Source: Candidatus Zixiibacteriota bacterium
Lineage (GTDB): Bacteria; Blakebacterota; Blakebacteria; Blakebacterales; Blakebacteraceae
Length of the DNA: 10,533 nucleotides
Direction: 5' to 3'
NCBI GenBank assembly: GCA_030604325.1
Contig: JAUVWC010000012.1
Coordinates: 1 to 10,533, forward strand
In this document: in pieces, positions 1-6,324 of the stretch
Position numbering within the stretch: the stretch's first letter is position 1
Layout of the letters: each line of letters begins with the position of its first letter
Position numbers and translations under genes: made by a program
The notes under the pieces: generated by a model
The model's database searches: none
The model's input: the letters and a program-made list of their open reading frames with translations, nothing else
What the model was told of the DNA's origin: nothing

Positions 1-653
1 GCACAGACGCTGGCACACGAGTTCGGGCACGCCCTCCATGGTCTGTTGTCGGACGTTACGTATGAGTCGTTGGCCGGTACCCGCGTGCCGAGGGACTTCG
101 TCGAATTCCCCTCCCAGGTAATGGAGAACTGGATGAGCGAGCCGGAGGTGTTGCGCCTGTATGCCAGGCACTACCAGACCGGCCAGGTCATACCGGAGGA
201 GTTGGTAGAGAAGCTCGAGGCGGCGGGGAAGTTCAACCAGGGATTCATAACTCTCGAATATATGGCGGCCTCCTACCTGGACATGGCCTGGCACAGCATG
301 ACCGAGCCGGAGGAGAAGGATGCACGGTCGTTCGAGGACGCCGAGATGGCGCGGCTCGGAATGATCGACGAGATCATCCCCCGTTACCGCAGCACTTACT
401 TCGCACATATCTTCTCGGGTGGGTACTCATCAGGTTACTACAGCTACATCGGGCCGAGGTGCTTGATGCCGACGCCTTCCAGGCGTTCAAGGAGACGAAC
501 CTGTTCGATCGTGAGACCGCGGCCCGGCTCCGCGCAGAGGTCCTCTCCAGAGGCGGTACCAGGCCTGGTATGGAGCTGTATAACGAGTTCCGTGGGCGCC
601 CGCCGTCGATCGAACCACTGCTGGAGAAGCGCGGGCTCAAGCCGGGCGGCTGA
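1..653 (+). pseudogene. M3-family zinc peptidase (Dcp/thimet-type), 3' end, frameshifted
   Basis: This is the C-terminal part of an M3A metallopeptidase of the peptidyl-dipeptidase Dcp/oligopeptidase type; the 5' end lies outside the window. Reading from base 1, HEFGH is encoded at 16-30 (zinc ligands H6 and H10, catalytic E7). A Glu in DFVEFPSQ (103-105) lies 25 residues after the second His, the spacing known for the third zinc ligand of this family. The family signature YFAHIFSGGYS follows. After YSYI (ending at 450) the frame is lost. Frame 1 continues as a basic, low-complexity tail to 666, whereas frame 3 from 453 gives the expected ending (AEVLDADAFQAF ... RPPSIEPLLEKRGL) and stops at TGA 651-653. 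Restoring one T between 450 and 451 would give the usual YSYIWAEVLDA. It is therefore either a recent pseudogene or an assembly or sequencing error. Such enzymes cleave oligopeptides, Dcp releasing C-terminal dipeptides. Family assignment is firm; the exact subtype is less so. Confidence 0.88.
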
Positions 654-685
654 TATAACCCCATAACTAGTGCCGGAGTCTACTG

Positions 686-1936
686 ATGAAGGCCGTGAAG
701 CAGCCTGCACTGTTCATTTTCTTCTCTCCATTCCTCCTTCTGGCGGTGGGCTGTTCCGGTGCACAGACCGGGCAGTATGCGTTCGAGGAGTATGTTGAGG
801 CCGGTATCCATATTGCGGCGACCACTAACGGACCCAGATTTGACGAGGACCTGTTCCGCTACGAGAAGGTGGTGACCCTGCAGCAGGATCCCGAGCGACC
901 GGAGTCCTTCCTCTATCAGAGCCGTTCGTACCTGCGAACCGAGAAGGGGTTCTTCCTGGATGAGGATGGCCGGTTCTATGTCAATGACAGCGGCGGCGCC
1001 CGGATTGCCGTCTTCGATGCTGCCGGCCGGTTCGAACGGTCGATCGGGCGGCGGGGGCAGGGTCCCGGCGAGTTCATGATTAACGAACTGTATGAACTGA
1101 CGGACGGTATCCTGAAGATCCACGACTATAACCTGCACCGGAAAACGTACTACCGAACGGACGGTGTGCTTCTTAATACGATTCGGGGTGGGGGGTTCCA
1201 CCATGAAGATTCCGACGTCATCGTCAGGTTGTTCGGACCCGCCCACTACGATGAAAACGGGCATCTCTGGGTGAGTACTGGTTTCGTCGCCACTGACGCG
1301 AAGATGGACACCTTCGGGACGGCGTCCACTCGACAGATCAAGATCATGTACGAGTTCCCGACTCCCGGCCATGGAAAGGGGGGCAAGAGCCGGCCTCCTG
1401 TCCCCTTTGTCGACCGCCCATTCGCGCGATACCTCCGGGACGGAAGCGTTCTATTGACCGACGGGGTGGAACCGGTCCTCTGGTGGTACTGGCTGGATGG
1501 GTCGATCCGGAAGAGGGTCGACCTGGGTCTGTCCGCACGTCCCGTGACTCCCCAGGAAATAAGCCGGTTCTACCGGGACCTGGATGAGCAGATCGCTGCT
1601 GCGGATGAGAATCAGAAGGTATATCTGGGATGGATGCGGGATGCAGTCGTCTTTCCCGAGTACCGGACCATATGGAGCCACATCTCGGTCGATGATGAAG
1701 GGTATATCTGGCTCGAAGGCTTCGAGATGGACTTCGAGAGGAGGGACCGGGGTGGGGGATTCGCCTACTACCTGCTGAGTCCGGAAGGCGAACTGCTGGG
1801 AACCACCAGGGCCCCGGCTGTGGGGCGGACCGGGCGGGGACATTTCATGGGCGAAGTCTCAGATGCCGAAACCGACCGGGAGGATTACGTCGTCTGGCGC
1901 CTCGTGCCCCAGCCGGAAGGTTTCGCGTATCCATAG
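686..1936 (+). CDS. 6-bladed beta-propeller lipoprotein
   Basis: The predicted protein of 416 residues is secreted and lipid-anchored. A short basic N-terminus and a hydrophobic stretch (about residues 8-20) lead to a lipobox AVGC with Cys23, and Ser at +2 suggests outer-membrane retention. The rest has the repeat texture of the NHL/TolB-like 6-bladed beta-propeller family. Strand-turn units such as FYVNDSGGARIAVFD (97-111) and IGRRGQGPGEF (120-130) are the hallmark of these lipoproteins in Gemmatimonadota, Bacteroidota and relatives. Further blades are suggested by YDENGHLWVS and DDEGYIWLEGF. No catalytic motif is visible. The family's roles are poorly known; ligand or protein binding in the envelope is an inference. 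The start is supported by GGAG at 675-678, 7 bases before ATG. It begins 32 bases after the broken peptidase and may be co-transcribed with it. Confidence 0.8.
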   Translation: MKAVKQPALFIFFSPFLLLAVGCSGAQTGQYAFEEYVEAGIHIAATTNGPRFDEDLFRYEKVVTLQQDPERPESFLYQSRSYLRTEKGFFLDEDGRFYVNDSGGARIAVFDAAGRFERSIGRRGQGPGEFMINELYELTDGILKIHDYNLHRKTYYRTDGVLLNTIRGGGFHHEDSDVIVRLFGPAHYDENGHLWVSTGFVATDAKMDTFGTASTRQIKIMYEFPTPGHGKGGKSRPPVPFVDRPFARYLRDGSVLLTDGVEPVLWWYWLDGSIRKRVDLGLSARPVTPQEISRFYRDLDEQIAAADENQKVYLGWMRDAVVFPEYRTIWSHISVDDEGYIWLEGFEMDFERRDRGGGFAYYLLSPEGELLGTTRAPAVGRTGRGHFMGEVSDAETDREDYVVWRLVPQPEGFAYP

Positions 1937-2012
1937 AGAGATCGGTCGAATGTAGTCACCATAGCGGACTGATTCTACTGTAGAACGGTAGCACGGGCTG
2001 AATCAAACACAC

Positions 2013-2018
2013 GGGAGG
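2013..2018 (+). promoter_or_regulatory. Shine-Dalgarno site for the S15 hydrolase
   Basis: GGGAGG lies six bases before the ATG at 2025. It fixes the start of the hydrolase in front of its signal peptide. The remaining sequence between 1937 and 2012 shows only a short TTCTA/TAGAA inverted repeat at 1973-1985 and no convincing promoter. Confidence 0.7.
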
Positions 2019-2024
2019 CCGACG

Positions 2025-3905
2025 ATGCGGCTTAAAAGACAACTGATACCGGGATCTCTTGCAGTATTCCTGATAGCGCTGCTGTCCCTGCAGTCCCCCC
2101 GGGCGCAGCAGAGCGCTTTCAACATTAGGGATCACTACGTGAAATCGGAGCACATGGTACCGATGCGCGACGGCGCGAAGTTGTTCACCATCGTCTATAC
2201 GCCGCGGGATGTCTCCCGGGAGTATCCGATCCTTCTCTACCGCACCCCGTACTCCATCGGCCCGTACGGGCCCGACAACTATGCCCGCAGGCTGGGTCCC
2301 TCCCCGGAGTTCGACCGCGACGGCTACATCTTCGTGTTCCAGGATGTGCGCGGGAAGTTCCGTTCCGATGGCGAGTTTCAGGTCATCAAGCCGATCGTCC
2401 CTGTGAAATCCGGTCCCGAGGATGTTGACGAGAGTACCGACAACTACGACACCATCGAGTGGCTGCTCCATAATATCCCCTATCACAACGGGCGTGTCGG
2501 GCAGTGGGGCATCTCCTACAGCGGCTGGCAGACGGTGATGGGCATGATCGACGCCCATCCCGCGCTCAAGGCTTCCTCACCCCAGGCCTCCCCTTCGGAC
2601 ATGTTCATCGGGGATGACTGGCATCACAACGGCGCCTTCCGGCTGATGTACGCTTTTTCCTGGCTATCGAGTAATGCGCGCACTCGTTCCGGGCCGAGCC
2701 AGCGACGCAGCGGTCGCTTCGACTACGGGACACCGTGGGGGTACAAGTTCTTCCTGGAGGTAGGCACGGTGGCCAGGATCAACGAGCTCTACTTCGACAA
2801 CCAGGTTCCCGCCTGGATCGAGTTCATGGAGCACGGCAGTTACGACGATTACTGGCAGAAACAGTGCGCCTTGCAGCACCTAGAGAACATCCGGCATCCG
2901 ATCTTGAACGTGGCCGGCTGGTTCGACGCTGAGGACTTCTACGGCCCCATGTCTATCTACTACACCATCGAGGAGAAGAATCCCGATAACAATAGCACCC
3001 TGGTGGCTGGTCCGTGGCTGCACGGTGGCTGGCGCAGCATGAGGGGGGATGTGCTGGGTTGCATCGAGTTCGGCTCGGAAACCTCTCTCTTTTTCCAGCG
3101 GGAGATCCAGTATCCCTTCTTCAGCTACTACCTGAAGGACAAGGGGGAATGGAACGCACCCGAGGCGGTGGTGTTCGAGACCGGTTCGAACCGCTGGCAG
3201 ACCTACGACCAGTGGCCGCCGGAGGGTGTGGTTAACCGGAACCTCTACTTTCATCCCGACGGCGGGCTCTCCTTTACGCCCCCCGATGAGGAATCCGCCA
3301 ACGCCGGTGACTCCTACGTCAGCGATCCGGACAAACCTGTCCCCTTCTCGGCCGAGATACGTACAACCCAGGGACACCTGTGGATGATCGAAGACCAGAG
3401 GTTTGCCGCTACCCGCCCCGATGTGCTCGTCTATCAGACCGACGTTTTGACCGAGGATGTGACCATCGCCGGACCGATCATCGCCGACATCTTCGTATCA
3501 ACTACCGGGACCGATTCCGACTGGATAGTGAAGCTGATCGATGTCTTACCGGGAGATGCCCCCGATACCGACTGTGGGGTGCCTATGGGCGATTTCCAGA
3601 TGCTCCTGGCCGGTGAGGTGTTCAGAGGGAAATTCCGCAACAGCTACACTACGCCGGAGCCGATGGTTCCCGGTCAGGTTACAGAGATCAAATTCGACCT
3701 GCGGGACCGCTACCACACCTTCCTGGAGGGCCACCGGATCATGGTGCAGGTGCAGAGCACATGGTTCCCCGTCATCGACCGCAATCCGCAGCAGTTCCTG
3801 GACATCTACCGCGCCGAGCCCTCCGACTTCCAGAAGGCCACCCAGAAGGTTTACCGCTCGGCGAGATACCCGTCACATCTGATCCTGGGAGTCCTGCAAA
3901 AGTAG
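2025..3905 (+). CDS. Secreted alpha-amino-acid ester hydrolase-like enzyme (CocE/NonD, family S15)
   Basis: The protein has 626 residues, close to the 630-670 of known alpha-amino-acid ester hydrolases (AEH). A Sec signal (basic MRLKR, hydrophobic to about residue 22, possible cleavage after RAQ) predicts export. The alpha/beta-hydrolase domain carries the nucleophile elbow GISYSG (Ser164), catalytic Asp301 in GWFDAEDFYG and His333 in GPWLHGGW. A C-terminal jelly-roll (about 375-620, X-Pro dipeptidyl-peptidase C-terminal type) contains LLAGEVFRGKFR and EGHRIMVQVQSTWFP. Beyond the triad, Asp198 (IGDDWHH) and Glu303/Asp304 sit at the same spacing from Ser and Asp as the carboxylate cluster that binds the substrate's alpha-amino group in Acetobacter turbidans and Xanthomonas AEH (numbering recalled, not searched). 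Such enzymes hydrolyse or transfer alpha-amino acyl groups, including those of ampicillin-type beta-lactams; the natural substrate is unknown. A dipeptidyl-peptidase or generic esterase is the alternative. It follows the propeller gene by 88 bases on the same strand. Confidence 0.86.
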   Translation: MRLKRQLIPGSLAVFLIALLSLQSPRAQQSAFNIRDHYVKSEHMVPMRDGAKLFTIVYTPRDVSREYPILLYRTPYSIGPYGPDNYARRLGPSPEFDRDGYIFVFQDVRGKFRSDGEFQVIKPIVPVKSGPEDVDESTDNYDTIEWLLHNIPYHNGRVGQWGISYSGWQTVMGMIDAHPALKASSPQASPSDMFIGDDWHHNGAFRLMYAFSWLSSNARTRSGPSQRRSGRFDYGTPWGYKFFLEVGTVARINELYFDNQVPAWIEFMEHGSYDDYWQKQCALQHLENIRHPILNVAGWFDAEDFYGPMSIYYTIEEKNPDNNSTLVAGPWLHGGWRSMRGDVLGCIEFGSETSLFFQREIQYPFFSYYLKDKGEWNAPEAVVFETGSNRWQTYDQWPPEGVVNRNLYFHPDGGLSFTPPDEESANAGDSYVSDPDKPVPFSAEIRTTQGHLWMIEDQRFAATRPDVLVYQTDVLTEDVTIAGPIIADIFVSTTGTDSDWIVKLIDVLPGDAPDTDCGVPMGDFQMLLAGEVFRGKFRNSYTTPEPMVPGQVTEIKFDLRDRYHTFLEGHRIMVQVQSTWFPVIDRNPQQFLDIYRAEPSDFQKATQKVYRSARYPSHLILGVLQK

Positions 3906-3952
3906 CATTTCCTTTAAACGTGCGAAGATTTTGCTCGAGATTGACAACCGCT

Positions 3953-3976
3953 GCGCAATCAGCTTTGCTGAGGCGC
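3953..3976. terminator. Hairpin between convergent genes, possible bidirectional terminator
   Basis: GCGC, then TCAGC, a TTT loop, GCTGA and GCGC can fold into a nine-pair stem with a small internal loop (AA opposite G). It sits inside the 115-base gap between the convergent hydrolase (ends 3905) and epimerase-like gene (ends 4021), where both transcripts should stop. No run of T follows on either strand, so it does not meet the usual Rho-independent pattern. A second weak inverted repeat, GTAAC/GTTAC, lies at 4000-4011. Confidence 0.4.
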
Positions 3977-4020
3977 CTTAATTCAGAAGTGATATCCCCG
4001 TAACAGGTTACCCGGTAGAT

Positions 4021-5013
4021 TCAGAGATGAGCTGCGAGCACTTTCAGTACATCTGCTATTGTTTGACACTGCCATCCAAGTTCCTTACGAGTTATGGCTG
4101 CGTCATAGCCCCAGTCGCAGGCCAGTATGGCCATCGCTTCCCGAGTGTATATCCTCCTTCCGCCGACGAACCGTGCAAGCAGATTGACGAAGGGGAGCCC
4201 GAGCCGGGCAACCCATTCTGGGAGGTCCCATCTGGGTGGGGAAACTCCAGCCACTTCTGCAGCCAGCCGGCTGAGCTCTTCGAGACTGAGCACTTCCGAG
4301 ACCAGTGGATAGATTACGCCCGGCCGACCACGTTCGTACACCAGGAGCAATCCATCTACAACATCCTCAAGGCCCACGAAACTGAAGTGGGAAGAACCAG
4401 CTGTAAGGAAAGGCAGTTGTCCACGCATGTTCAGGCGGAGGGCAGTCCCCAGCTGACTGGGGTCTTCCTCTCCAAGCACAGTGCCGGGGCATACAATCAG
4501 AACGTGTGCTCCCTGACGGGCGTGCAGCAGAGCTATGCGCTGAGCAAGGTACTTGGTTTCCTCGAACGACCCGGTGAAGTGCTCTCTGGGTGGGCCGTGA
4601 AGAGACTCGGGTGCTGGCGGAGGAGCGGGATTAGGACCTCCGGCAGTAGGCCCTAGAGCCAATACTGTGCTCATATGTACAATTCGGCTCAATCCTGCAG
4701 CACGGCTGGCAGCGAAGAGGGATTCTGTTCCTTCCACATTGGTAGCGTACATCCCCGGACGGTCCCTGGTTCCGATGTCAAACTTCGCCGCCAGGTGAAA
4801 TAGACCATCACAACCTTCCAGGGCGTAGGGAAGGTTTGATGCTTCAACGAGATTACCGGGTACAATCTCCGCGCCTGCCGATTCCAGAAGCCGGGCAGCT
4901 CGGGTGGAGGGACGGCGAGCCATCACCCGGACCTGATGCCCCACCTTGAGCAGACGGGCGGTGAGGGCACTTCCGATAAATCCGGTGCCTCCCGTAACTA
5001 GAACTTTTGACAT
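4021..5013 (-). CDS. Extended SDR / NAD-dependent epimerase-dehydratase family protein with Phe at the Tyr position
   Basis: The protein has 330 residues, a normal length for dihydroflavonol-reductase-like and HpnA-like extended SDRs. The Rossmann motif GGTGFIG (8-14) starts the nucleotide-binding fold, and ARRPS after the second strand suggests possible NADP(H) preference. LEGCDGLFHLAA (65-76) and the active-site strand HMST (Ser115/Thr116) are in place. The usual YxxxK reads FEETK (Phe150, Lys154; codon TTC at 4564-4566), so the catalytic Tyr is missing. The C-terminal half carries HFSFVGLEDVVDGLLLVYERGRPG, the common substrate-domain entry. It starts 12 bases after the alpha-oxoamine synthase stop, without a strong ribosome site, so translational coupling is likely. 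By context it may act on the oxoamine product: the bacterial ketosphinganine reductase CerR is also annotated as an epimerase-like SDR. A sugar-epimerase role or a non-catalytic binding role cannot be excluded. Confidence 0.8.
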   Translation of the reverse strand: MSKVLVTGGTGFIGSALTARLLKVGHQVRVMARRPSTRAARLLESAGAEIVPGNLVEASNLPYALEGCDGLFHLAAKFDIGTRDRPGMYATNVEGTESLFAASRAAGLSRIVHMSTVLALGPTAGGPNPAPPPAPESLHGPPREHFTGSFEETKYLAQRIALLHARQGAHVLIVCPGTVLGEEDPSQLGTALRLNMRGQLPFLTAGSSHFSFVGLEDVVDGLLLVYERGRPGVIYPLVSEVLSLEELSRLAAEVAGVSPPRWDLPEWVARLGLPFVNLLARFVGGRRIYTREAMAILACDWGYDAAITRKELGWQCQTIADVLKVLAAHL

Positions 5014-5025
5014 CAGAAGACTGGT

Positions 5026-6309
5026 TTACTTCCGGACGGATTCGCGGGCCCATACGTACTCGACGGCTGCAAGCAGTCGATCCAGGTCCTCGCGCGTATG
5101 CGTGGACATGATTGATATTCTAAACCGCTGCTTGTCATACGGAACGGCAGGCCACTCGATGGGATTCATGAATAGACCCAGTTCGTGAAATGCGTAGGCT
5201 GCCTTGCGGATATTCATCTCCCTCGGGACCAGCAGAGGGATACTCCCTCCCTGGGGATTCAGTTCGAAGCCCTGGGTTCGAAGTCCCTCAGATATATAGT
5301 CGACGTTATCGCGGAGTTGCTGAACCCGTTCAGGCTCGCGTTCCAGAATATCGAGGCACGCGTGCACTGTCGCCAGGACCGTAGGAGGGAGTGCTGCTGA
5401 GAACATATAGGGGCGGGCGTAGAACTTCAGGTAGGCGATAATGTGTGATGGGCCGGCCACGAATCCTCCGACTGTGGCGAAGGCCTTGGAGAACGTGCCC
5501 ATCATAATGTCGACTTCCCCCTCCATATCGAAGTGCTCTGCCACCCCTCGTCCGGTTTTCCCCACTACTCCTGTCCCGTGGGCGTCATCAACTACCAGGT
5601 AGGTGGAGTGCTTGCGGCAGACCTTGACAAGTTCAGGAATCGGTGCCAGATCGGAGTCCATGGAATGGACACCCTCAACGAACACGAACGCGTCCCTGGC
5701 CTCATCTCGGTGCGCGATCAGCAGTTCCTCCAAATCCTCAACATCGTTATGCCGGTATGTTAAGTAAGGGGTCTCTATCATCTTTAGCCCGTCGAATAGA
5801 GATGCATGGTGGGCTTCATCGACGAGCAGCAGATCGCTCCGTTCAGTAAGGCAGGAGACCAGGGATAGATTTGCCTGATAACCTGTTGGAAAGATGATTG
5901 CAGACTCCGTGCATTTGAATTCTGCCAGGCGATCCTCGAGTTCCCTCATTAAGCGGGTGTAACCGTTCAACATAGGAGGGCCACCGATACCCACTCCAAA
6001 CTGCTCGATCGCTTCTATAACCTTCTCCTTTATATACGGGTGATCGGCAAGTCCGAGGTAGTTGTTGGACCCGAACATAAGCATTTCGCGCGTCTGGCCG
6101 GTGAACGGATCCTTGACCATTACTTCGCGTCCATGCGGCCCAATAATCTCACGAAAATAGAGGGATTGATGGGCCTCTATTGCAGATTCCCAGAATTCTT
6201 TGAAGCTGCTGGCCCTTGCACGTAGATCAATTTTGCGTGCCCGTCCCAATATTCGGCGCAGACTCGAACTTACCTCATGAACCGGTCCCGTCTTAGAGGA
6301 AGAATCCAT
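5026..6309 (-). CDS. PLP-dependent alpha-oxoamine synthase (serine palmitoyltransferase / BioF / KBL family)
   Basis: The 427-residue fold-type I PLP enzyme belongs to the family that joins an amino acid to an acyl thioester with loss of CO2 (serine palmitoyltransferase, BioF, Kbl, HemA). Visible motifs in order: FGSNNYLGLADHP (79-91), the variant GIGGPPMLNGYT (107-118), PLP-stacking His168 in DEAHHAS, EGVHSMDSDLAPI (212-224), Asp241/Asp242 and His244 in VVDDAHGTGVVG, and Schiff-base Lys275 in GTFSKAF. RFRISIMSTHT (395-405) contains the conserved Arg397 region. A charged N-terminal extension of about 75 residues precedes the core, longer than in BioF and more like serine palmitoyltransferases. 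No other biotin genes are nearby, which argues against BioF. It starts 15 bases after the histidine-kinase stop and is followed after 12 bases by an SDR. The amino-acid substrate cannot be read from sequence; a sphingoid-type or other amino-ketone product is an inference. The family assignment is firm. Confidence 0.9.
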   Translation of the reverse strand: MDSSSKTGPVHEVSSSLRRILGRARKIDLRARASSFKEFWESAIEAHQSLYFREIIGPHGREVMVKDPFTGQTREMLMFGSNNYLGLADHPYIKEKVIEAIEQFGVGIGGPPMLNGYTRLMRELEDRLAEFKCTESAIIFPTGYQANLSLVSCLTERSDLLLVDEAHHASLFDGLKMIETPYLTYRHNDVEDLEELLIAHRDEARDAFVFVEGVHSMDSDLAPIPELVKVCRKHSTYLVVDDAHGTGVVGKTGRGVAEHFDMEGEVDIMMGTFSKAFATVGGFVAGPSHIIAYLKFYARPYMFSAALPPTVLATVHACLDILEREPERVQQLRDNVDYISEGLRTQGFELNPQGGSIPLLVPREMNIRKAAYAFHELGLFMNPIEWPAVPYDKQRFRISIMSTHTREDLDRLLAAVEYVWARESVRK

Positions 6310-6324
6310 GTTAAGTATTGCTTT

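Noticed and set aside
454..666. Natural continuation of the M3 peptidase in frame 1 to the stop at 666
   Set aside because: The residues are Arg/Ser/Pro-rich and unlike the family, whereas frame 3 over the same bases gives the conserved M3 C-terminus.
680..1372. Minus-strand open frame of 230 codons opposite the propeller lipoprotein
   Set aside because: The plus frame has a lipobox, a ribosome site and propeller repeats; the antisense frame has no supportable feature.
1956..2558. Minus-strand open frame of 200 codons opposite the S15 hydrolase
   Set aside because: It overlaps the signal peptide and catalytic region of a firmly identified gene and looks like a shadow.
3941..3946. TTGACA resembling a -35 box in the convergent gap
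   Set aside because: No -10-like sequence lies 16-18 bases downstream and no gene starts after it on the plus strand.
4027..4656. Plus-strand open frame of 209 codons opposite the epimerase-like SDR
   Set aside because: The minus strand encodes a complete Rossmann protein; the plus frame is compositionally odd and motif-free.
4021..5013. HpnA, the hopanoid-associated epimerase
   Set aside because: It is generally similar to DFR/HpnA-like SDRs, but no squalene or hopanoid genes are present and the catalytic Tyr is missing.
5026..6309. Biotin-synthesis BioF
   Set aside because: There are no other biotin genes nearby, the substrate loop differs, and the N-terminal extension is longer; the generic family name is safer.
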